Source: Actinacidiphila acidipaludis (GTDB taxonomy: Bacteria > Actinomycetota > Actinomycetes > Streptomycetales > Streptomycetaceae). Taken from it: DNA of 64,000 nt. The stretch covers positions 1 to 64,000 of the forward strand of contig NZ_JAINZZ010000005.1 of the NCBI RefSeq assembly GCF_019890725.1. The letters run 5' to 3'. The position numbers and the translations under genes were made by a program. This document shows positions 59,022 through 64,000 of this stretch, piece by piece (within the stretch, counting starts at the first letter, position 1; the number at the start of each line of letters is the position of its first letter). Under the pieces are notes generated by a model. It saw only the letters and a program-made list of their open reading frames with translations, ran no database searches and had not been told where the DNA came from.

Positions 59022-60065
59022 ATGACCACTGTCGCCGCATACGCCGCGCCCGCCCCCAAGGCCCCCCTGGAGCGGACCACGATCGAGAGGCGTGCGGTCC
59101 GCGAGAACGACGTCCTGATCGACATCAAGTTCGCCGGCATCTGCCACTCCGACATCCACCAGGTCCAGGACGGCTGGCGCCCCGGTACGTTCCCGATGGT
59201 GCCCGGACACGAGATCGCCGGCGTCGTCTCCGAGGTCGGTCCCGGTGTGACGAAGTTCGCTGTCGGCGACCGTGTCGGCGTCGGCTGCATGGTCGGCTCC
59301 TGCCAGGAGTGCGACTACTGCAAGGCCGGTCTGGAGCAGTACTGCGCCAACGGCGGCCCGATCTGGACGTACAACGGCACCGACAAGGACGGCACGCCCA
59401 CGCACGGCGGCTACTCCGAGAAGATCGTCGTCGACGAGAACTTCGTCGTCCGGATCCCGGACGCGCTGTCCCTGGACGTGGCGGCTCCGCTGCTGTGCGC
59501 CGGAATCACCACGTACTCGCCGCTGAAGCACTGGAACGCCGGCCCCGGCAGGAAGGTCGCGGTCGTCGGCCTGGGCGGCCTCGGCCACATGGGCGTGAAG
59601 ATCGCTCACGCGCTCGGCGCCGAGGTCACCGTGCTGTCGCAGTCGCTGCGCAAGAAGGACGACGGTCTGCGCCTGGGCGCCCACCACTACTACGCCACGA
59701 GCGACCCCGAGACCTTCGAGAAGCTGGCCGGCACCTTCGACATCGTCCTGAACACCGTCTCGGCGGGACTGGACTACGCCCGCTTCCTTTCGCTGCTGCG
59801 CACGGACGGCGCGATGGTCAACGTCGGCCTCCCGGAGGAGACCGTGGAGCTCGACCTCAAGTCCCTGTTCGGCCGGCGCCGTGTGATGACCAGCTCCAAC
59901 ATCGGCGGCATCCCCGAGACCCAGGAGATGCTCGACTTCTGCGCCGAGCACGGTCTCGGCGCCGAGATCGAGCTGATCTCCGCCGACCAGATCAACGACG
60001 CCTACAAGCGTGTCCAGGCGAGCGACGTGCGCTACCGCTTCGTGATCGACACGGCAACCATCTGA
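59022..60065 (+). CDS. Zinc-dependent alcohol dehydrogenase (aldehyde reductase type)
   Basis: 347 residues, medium-chain dehydrogenase of the YahK/CAD type, normally NADPH-linked reduction of aldehydes. Catalytic zinc ligands C41, H63-E64 and a later cysteine ([11 protein letters not shown]) are present; structural zinc cysteines are C94, C97, C100 and C108. The nucleotide-binding motif is [16 protein letters not shown] follows GAGGAG. Divergent from the XRE regulator, a likely control pair. Confidence 0.92.
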   Translation: MTTVAAYAAPAPKAPLERTTIERRAVRENDVLIDIKFAGICHSDIHQVQDGWRPGTFPMVPGHEIAGVVSEVGPGVTKFAVGDRVGVGCMVGSCQECDYCKAGLEQYCANGGPIWTYNGTDKDGTPTHGGYSEKIVVDENFVVRIPDALSLDVAAPLLCAGITTYSPLKHWNAGPGRKVAVVGLGGLGHMGVKIAHALGAEVTVLSQSLRKKDDGLRLGAHHYYATSDPETFEKLAGTFDIVLNTVSAGLDYARFLSLLRTDGAMVNVGLPEETVELDLKSLFGRRRVMTSSNIGGIPETQEMLDFCAEHGLGAEIELISADQINDAYKRVQASDVRYRFVIDTATI

Positions 60066-60076
60066 TCTTCCCCCGC

Positions 60077-60104
60077 GCCGGCCGGGCCCTGTCTTCCGGC
60101 CGGC
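60077..60104 (+). terminator. Terminator after alcohol dehydrogenase
   Basis: GCCGGCCGG and CCGGCCGGC pair around a ten-base loop 12 bases after the stop; the gene beyond is convergent. Confidence 0.65.
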
Positions 60105-60175
60105 ACGCCGGGGTCGGTCCGAGGCGTGCGCGCCCGGTGGCACACCTTCTGAGGTACACCATGGGTCCACCCCAC

Positions 60176-61312
60176 CTAGGAGGACGCGTAGGGGTTGATC
60201 AGAGGGCTGACGTCAGCAGCCACCTGGGACCGTACCGGGCGCATCTTGGGCCCGGCCACGTAGTACGTGCCTCGGGCTTTGCCTCGCGGTTCGAGCCACC
60301 CAGCGTGGCACAGCATCCGGATGTCACGGCTGGCCGGCTGTTCGGACAGTTCAGCGTCCTCCTGGTACAGCGAACGCCGCACCCGCTGGTTGAAGAAGGC
60401 GGGCTGCAGGGCGAACAGCACCCGCTCGTCATGGCCCTCTTCTGCGATCGCCCGACCGAGGGCGACCCATGCCTTGGACTGGGTGTCCACCAGTCGCTGG
60501 GCGTACTGAGCCTGCTCATGATGGGCGCGCAGGCAGAACCGGATCCATGGGTGGGTGTCGCGTTCGGGTGACCACTGCGGCCCGCCTACTTCCTTCAGGA
60601 CGTCGTAGTAGGCGTAGGTGTGGTCGGGATAGCCCAACCACTCCTCGATGGAGGAGAATTCCGGCGGCATCAACGCCTCACGGGAGAAGACCAGGGTGGA
60701 AAGCGCCCGTGACATCCGTCCGTTGCCGTCGTGCCAGGGATGAATCTTGACCAGGTTCAGGTGCGCCATCGAGGCGCGCACATGAACCGGCGCGTCGAGG
60801 TCTCCCTGGTTCAGCCAGTCCACCAGTTCGGCCATCAGGCTCGGTACCTCCCGGTCGCCCGGGGCCGTGTAGTCCCGCACGTCCGGCCTGCCCGGGGCGT
60901 TGACCCACACCTCACGGTTACGCCATCGTCCGGGACGCTTGTCGAGATGCCTGCTCTGGATCATGAAATGTATGCCGTTGAGGAGGCCCTCGTCGTAGGT
61001 GAAGTGCGGCGCGTCGGACAGCGACTGGATGTAGGTCATGGCCTGCTGGTATCCGGCGATCTCCCCGGTGACTTCCTCGCCGGCTTGCAGCGGCTGCTCG
61101 CCCGTCATGATCGCTTCCACGTCGTCGACGCTCGCGGTGTACCCCTCGATGGTGTTGGACCCCGCTACGGCGCGGGCGGCCATGTGCCGCCGCAGGGGGC
61201 GGTCCCATTGCAGCTGGGCAGCCAGGTAGATCCGCAGCTGCTGACGCATGCGCTCGATCTCCTGCAGGACTTTCTCATCCTGGCCGTCCAGGTCAGGCAC
61301 GCTGTACAACAT
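60176..61312 (-). CDS. Fic-family protein (probable AMP-transferase)
   Basis: 378 residues. The Fic motif HPWHDGNGR is complete at 191-199, so the protein should be able to transfer AMP or a similar group to target proteins. The inhibitory motif SNTIEG (52-57) precedes the Fic core, as in class II self-inhibited Fic proteins. A C-terminal winged-helix-like region (about 290-350) is common in bacterial Fic proteins with a DNA-binding part. Codon use is less GC-biased than its neighbours. No antitoxin gene adjoins. An 11-bp inverted repeat stands directly before the start. Confidence 0.92.
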   Translation of the reverse strand: MLYSVPDLDGQDEKVLQEIERMRQQLRIYLAAQLQWDRPLRRHMAARAVAGSNTIEGYTASVDDVEAIMTGEQPLQAGEEVTGEIAGYQQAMTYIQSLSDAPHFTYDEGLLNGIHFMIQSRHLDKRPGRWRNREVWVNAPGRPDVRDYTAPGDREVPSLMAELVDWLNQGDLDAPVHVRASMAHLNLVKIHPWHDGNGRMSRALSTLVFSREALMPPEFSSIEEWLGYPDHTYAYYDVLKEVGGPQWSPERDTHPWIRFCLRAHHEQAQYAQRLVDTQSKAWVALGRAIAEEGHDERVLFALQPAFFNQRVRRSLYQEDAELSEQPASRDIRMLCHAGWLEPRGKARGTYYVAGPKMRPVRSQVAADVSPLINPYASS

Positions 61313-61319
61313 GCCGCAA

Positions 61320-61346
61320 TTAAACCATCATCCCTTGATGGCTTAA
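61320..61346. promoter_or_regulatory. TTAAACCATCA-N5-TGATGGCTTAA repeat before fic
   Basis: Inverted repeat with 11-base arms (one mismatch) eight bases upstream of the Fic start. It is AT-rich, overlaps the expected promoter and may be an autoregulatory operator. Confidence 0.6.
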
Positions 61347-61379
61347 CGCTTGAGTGCAGTTCGTGACCATGTCCGGCCA

Positions 61380-61612
61380 GGCAACCGTCCCCGGGGCGTC
61401 GCCGGCGATCACACCGAAGGCGGTCATCGGGCCACCTCGGCCCTCCTCGCCCAGGAGCCGCCTCGTCGCGTCCAGAGACAAGATGGCCATCCGCACGCGA
61501 ACCGTGCCGCCGAGCGTGCCGGGCTGAGCATTACCAAGGACGTCTCCGTCGTTGGCTACGCCGACCCAGCGGGGCTCGATCTGATCTGTCCCCTCATCAG
61601 TAATAGGGCCCC
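61380..61612 (+). pseudogene. Decayed LacI-family regulator fragment
   Basis: Pieces of a LacI sensor domain lie in different frames. VAGDHTEGGHRATSALLAQ resembles the segment after the hinge, DKMAI (second frame, near 61477) matches the usual D-MA-G part, and AAERAGLSITKDVSVVGYAD (first frame again) is the C-terminal family signature. The N-terminal helix-turn-helix and most of the sensor domain are gone. It is a remnant after deletion and frameshift, not a functional gene. Confidence 0.55.
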
Positions 61613-61613
61613 A

Positions 61614-62081
61614 TCAGGGGGCCGACCGCCAGTCCGGGAGGTCGATGAGGTGCACGTCATAGCGGTCCTGCACGGGAACGAGGGACGCGAAATCCAGCTC
61701 GCCACGGCTGATGGCGGCCAACTGCTCGAAGTAGGCGAACCGTTCGATCCCAGGGCTGAGGAAGACCACGACGTCCGCCGTCTCGCCCTCCGCCGCCCCG
61801 AAGGCGTGCGGCAGACCTGGCGGAATGATGACGAGACCGCCCTTCCCCACGGTGGTCACGGCGTCTCCTAGGCGGAAGACCATCGTCCCGTCCAGCAGGT
61901 AGAACGTCTCGTGGGACAGCTTGTGACGGTGCGGAGGCGCCCCGTCCGCGCCGGATGCGAGGGTCAGCCGGCTGGCGCTCACGGCGCCGCCGTCGGCGAG
62001 CAATTCGAACGTGCCGTCCGTGAGCGACGCGGTGCCGGCGTCACCCGGCTGCACGACAAGTGCGGTGGTCGTGTCTTCCAT
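61614..62081 (-). CDS. Cupin-domain protein
   Basis: 155 residues, single cupin barrel. Motif 1 (PPHRHKLSHETFYLLDG) supplies two histidines and a glutamate for a metal; motif 2 (PPGLPHAF) supplies the third histidine. No signal peptide. Function could be a dioxygenase, isomerase or sensor. ATG at 62081 follows AAAGGGAAG. Confidence 0.85.
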   Translation of the reverse strand: MEDTTTALVVQPGDAGTASLTDGTFELLADGGAVSASRLTLASGADGAPPHRHKLSHETFYLLDGTMVFRLGDAVTTVGKGGLVIIPPGLPHAFGAAEGETADVVVFLSPGIERFAYFEQLAAISRGELDFASLVPVQDRYDVHLIDLPDWRSAP

Positions 62082-62396
62082 GGCGCTCTTCCCTTTCAGG
62101 GCGATCTCCGCCGGGCCACGCCGAGGGCCGTCACCTGGCGCGCATTGAAAGAAGGACCCTTCGGCGGCGGCACTCGGGTGGATGCGCGGGCGCCCTCATT
62201 TTAGTTTCAGACCTGGACATCTTCGAGCGGAAAGACGCCCCCAGCGGCGCCGCCACGCCTGCCCTCGTTCCGGCGTCTGAGCCTCGCCCGGTATCAGCGG
62301 CTGTGCGGTGTTCGGTAACGAATCGGTGACTTCGGGCATTCGATTCCGAGGCCGCTGCCACGATCACCCACACACACGACCGAGGGGGGAACACTC
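62082..62396. other. Divergent intergenic region cupin / PASTA lipoprotein
   Basis: 315 bases. The stretch around 62150-62240 is AT-richer than its flanks. Nothing gene-like is supported; promoters for the two divergent genes should be here. CGAGGGGGGA before 62397 is the ribosome binding site. Confidence 0.5.
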
Positions 62397-63068
62397 ATGC
62401 ACGCCCGCAAGGCTGTTGCGATCATCGCCTTACTCACCGCCACCTGCGCAGGGGTCGCCGCCTGCAACCCGGACGCCACCACCGACAGCAGCCGGACGGC
62501 GGCTCCCACCGCGACCGCGGCCACAGCCGACACGGCCAAGGCGGTGCCGAACTTCGTCGGCATGGGCCTGCAGGACGCACAGGACGCCGCCCAGGCCAAG
62601 GGCTTCCACGACCTGACCTCACACGACGCCACCGGGCAGGGCCGGCATCAGATCCTCGACCGGAACTGGACCGTGTGCGACCAGACGCCCGCCGCAGGCT
62701 CCCCCGCCGCCGGCAGCGTCACGATCGACATGGGCGCGGTCAAGACCGACGAGACATGCCCCTCCGCCTCGCCTTCCGCATCACCCACCGCGTCACCCAG
62801 CCCGACCCCGTCACCCACCCCGGCCCCCACATCCCCGCACCCCAAGCCCAGCCCCAGGCCGACGCACCACGCGAGCACCAGCAGCGGCGGCAGCGGAGGA
62901 ACGTCGTCCAGCAGCGGCGGGAGCGGCGGCGGAAGCACGCACACAGATCCGCCGGTCGACGACCACGGCGGAGCAACCGCGCTGTGCAACGACGGGACGC
63001 TGTCCTTCTCCGCCCACCATCGCGGCACCTGCTCCCACCATGGCGGGGTCGCCGTGTTCTACCACTAG
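62397..63068 (+). CDS. PASTA-domain lipoprotein with DUF3761-like C-terminus
   Basis: 223 residues. Lipoprotein signal: ATCAGVAAC, lipidated Cys23. A PASTA domain (about 49-112: VPNFVGMGLQDAQDAAQAKGF) could bind peptidoglycan or beta-lactam-like ligands. A Pro/Ser/Thr-rich spacer (about 120-160) and Gly/Ser stretch follow, then a short C-terminal domain (ALCNDGTLSFSAHHRGTCSHHGG) like DUF3761. Codon 12 (62430-62432) is TTA, so translation should depend on the bldA tRNA. The stop overlaps the end of the convergent gene (CTAG). Confidence 0.85.
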   Translation: MHARKAVAIIALLTATCAGVAACNPDATTDSSRTAAPTATAATADTAKAVPNFVGMGLQDAQDAAQAKGFHDLTSHDATGQGRHQILDRNWTVCDQTPAAGSPAAGSVTIDMGAVKTDETCPSASPSASPTASPSPTPSPTPAPTSPHPKPSPRPTHHASTSSGGSGGTSSSSGGSGGGSTHTDPPVDDHGGATALCNDGTLSFSAHHRGTCSHHGGVAVFYH

Positions 63069-63472
63069 GGGGCCGGGGCATCCGCGTCCGGCGGTGGTGG
63101 CCCGATGATGCGGGTGACCGTGACCACCACCTCGACGGGCTCTGGTGACCCGTCCCCGCTCACGTGGGAGACCACCGCTGCCCGCACCTGATCGCGCACG
63201 TCGCGGGCGACGTCCAGGGCCCGGCGGTCCCGGTCGAGCACGCATCGGACGTCGAGACGCCAACCGGCGGAGCCGGGGACACGGTCGGCGCGGACACCTC
63301 CCTGAGACGACGGGGACGACGGGGACGGCGCGCCGACGGCGCGCCTGACCCAGGTGGCGGCTCCGGCCAGGCGCTGGCCGAGGCCGGGCTGCAGTTCCGC
63401 GACGCCGGGCACGGCCAACGCCGCCCGTGCGGCCACGTGTTGGACGCTCGACGTGTCGCTGTGGTTCATCAT
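63065..63472 (-). CDS. Asp23/Gls24-like protein (short)
   Basis: 135 residues. The pattern VQHVAARAALAVPGVAELQPGLGQ followed by a beta-strand and helix-rich part fits the alkaline-shock Asp23/Gls24 fold, though the loop region is long and Ser/Pro-rich. The start ATG at 63472 (second ATG at 63469) lies four bases after the stop of the upstream gene, so the two are coupled. Membrane segments are absent. Exact role unknown; relatives act in cell-envelope stress. Confidence 0.7.
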   Translation of the reverse strand: MMNHSDTSSVQHVAARAALAVPGVAELQPGLGQRLAGAATWVRRAVGAPSPSSPSSQGGVRADRVPGSAGWRLDVRCVLDRDRRALDVARDVRDQVRAAVVSHVSGDGSPEPVEVVVTVTRIIGPPPPDADAPAP

Positions 63473-63476
63473 CGGC

Positions 63477-64000
63477 TCACGCGGTGCGTCGGCGGGCAGC
63501 GGCCGGGAACGCGACCGGTTCGAGGATCGACACGAACGTCACGTCGATCCGCCCGACGGCCAGGCCGAGTTGCTGTCGGGCGGCGTCGGCGACGGCTCGG
63601 CGTACCTCGGTTCCGCGCTCGGGCAGGGGCAGTTCGAGGGTGGCTGCCAGTGTCATGGCGACATCCACGACGAGGCCGTCGCTGTGGAGCGTGAGGCGGC
63701 AACTGGCCGCCCGGACGCCGTGGATACGGTCGGCGGCACCGCGCAGCACCTTGGCCGCCTGGACCTCGGCGATGCGCAGGTCCCGCCCGGGGTCGTCCAG
63801 CGGAACCATCCGGCCGAGCCGTGCCTCGGCGCGTACGGCGGTGATGACCCGCTGCGCGACCACGCGGGCACTGGGACGCTGCGTGCGCAGGGTGCGAGTC
63901 GCCCGGTCGAGGGCTGCCAGCCCCTCGACCGCCTGCCGGCAGTACGCGCAGCGTGCGGTGTGCGGATCGGGGTCGTCCGGATGCGCGCGGGCCTGTTTCC
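63477..64000 (-). CDS. Asp23/Gls24-like protein with zinc-finger N-terminus (partial)
   Basis: The frame stays open to the right edge, so the N-terminus is missing. Visible residues start KQARAHPDDPDPHTARCAYC; the H-x3-C-x2-C pattern (HTARCAYC) is like the zinc-binding anti-sigma finger. The later part (RVITAVRAEARLGR, VDVAMTLAATLELP) fits the Asp23/Gls24 fold. Upstream genes outside the window may include a sigma factor, which would fit this finger. Confidence 0.7.
   Translation of the reverse strand, partial: KQARAHPDDPDPHTARCAYCRQAVEGLAALDRATRTLRTQRPSARVVAQRVITAVRAEARLGRMVPLDDPGRDLRIAEVQAAKVLRGAADRIHGVRAASCRLTLHSDGLVVDVAMTLAATLELPLPERGTEVRRAVADAARQQLGLAVGRIDVTFVSILEPVAFPAAARRRTA

Overview
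The window reads as chromosomal DNA of a Streptomyces or close relative. GC content is very high, GTG and TTG starts are common, Shine-Dalgarno sequences are strong, sugar ABC importers lack their own ATPase, secreted glycosidases carry ricin-type lectin modules, and there is a K15-type DD-peptidase. No rRNA, tRNA, CRISPR array, integrase or transposase was seen.

About 1-49.9 kb is one continuous plant-polysaccharide utilisation region, rich in enzymes that release arabinose. Left to right: (i) a GH127 beta-L-arabinofuranosidase, a sugar-binding lipoprotein and two permeases, with a divergent LacI regulator (442-7023); (ii) a GH39-like glycosidase and a GH12-CBM2 endoglucanase (7086-10420); (iii) a cytosolic GH43, a second importer and a GH51 arabinofuranosidase (10584-17183), then a GntR regulator; (iv) a secreted GH62 arabinofuranosidase and a secreted aldose 1-epimerase (18275-21083); (v) an orphan sugar-binding lipoprotein with a GH63-like cytosolic glycosidase and a second LacI regulator (21380-25746); (vi) a second GH39-like enzyme (26082-27878); (vii) a third importer in an operon with a cytosolic protein of unrecognised family, probably a new type of (alpha/alpha)6 glycosidase (27941-33200); (viii) a 16-kb block of lectin-tagged secreted enzymes: GH29, GH59, GH10, three GH54, GH5 and a GH141-like beta-helix (33534-49403).

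Together the secreted enzymes would open and debranch arabinoxylan, arabinan and probably arabinogalactan or cell-wall glycoprotein side chains. Three importers (plus an orphan binding protein) take up the oligosaccharides, and cytosolic GH127, GH43, GH51 and GH63-like enzymes finish them. No ATPase is encoded, so a shared MsiK-type ATPase elsewhere is inferred. Four recurrent inverted repeats look like operators of a common network: a TGTTAGCGCTCACA family (eight sites, one of the CebR type), ATGAGT-N3-ACTCAT (three sites), CGAACCGATTCG (four sites around the second LacI gene) and CGAA/TTCG palindromes (three sites).

From 49.9 kb to the right edge the content is ordinary: two MFS exporters, TetR, MarR, LysR and XRE regulators beside the genes they probably control, two NAD(P)-binding proteins, a DD-carboxypeptidase, an alcohol dehydrogenase, a Fic protein, a decayed LacI fragment, a cupin, a PASTA lipoprotein with a TTA codon, and two Asp23/Gls24-like genes, the last cut by the window edge.
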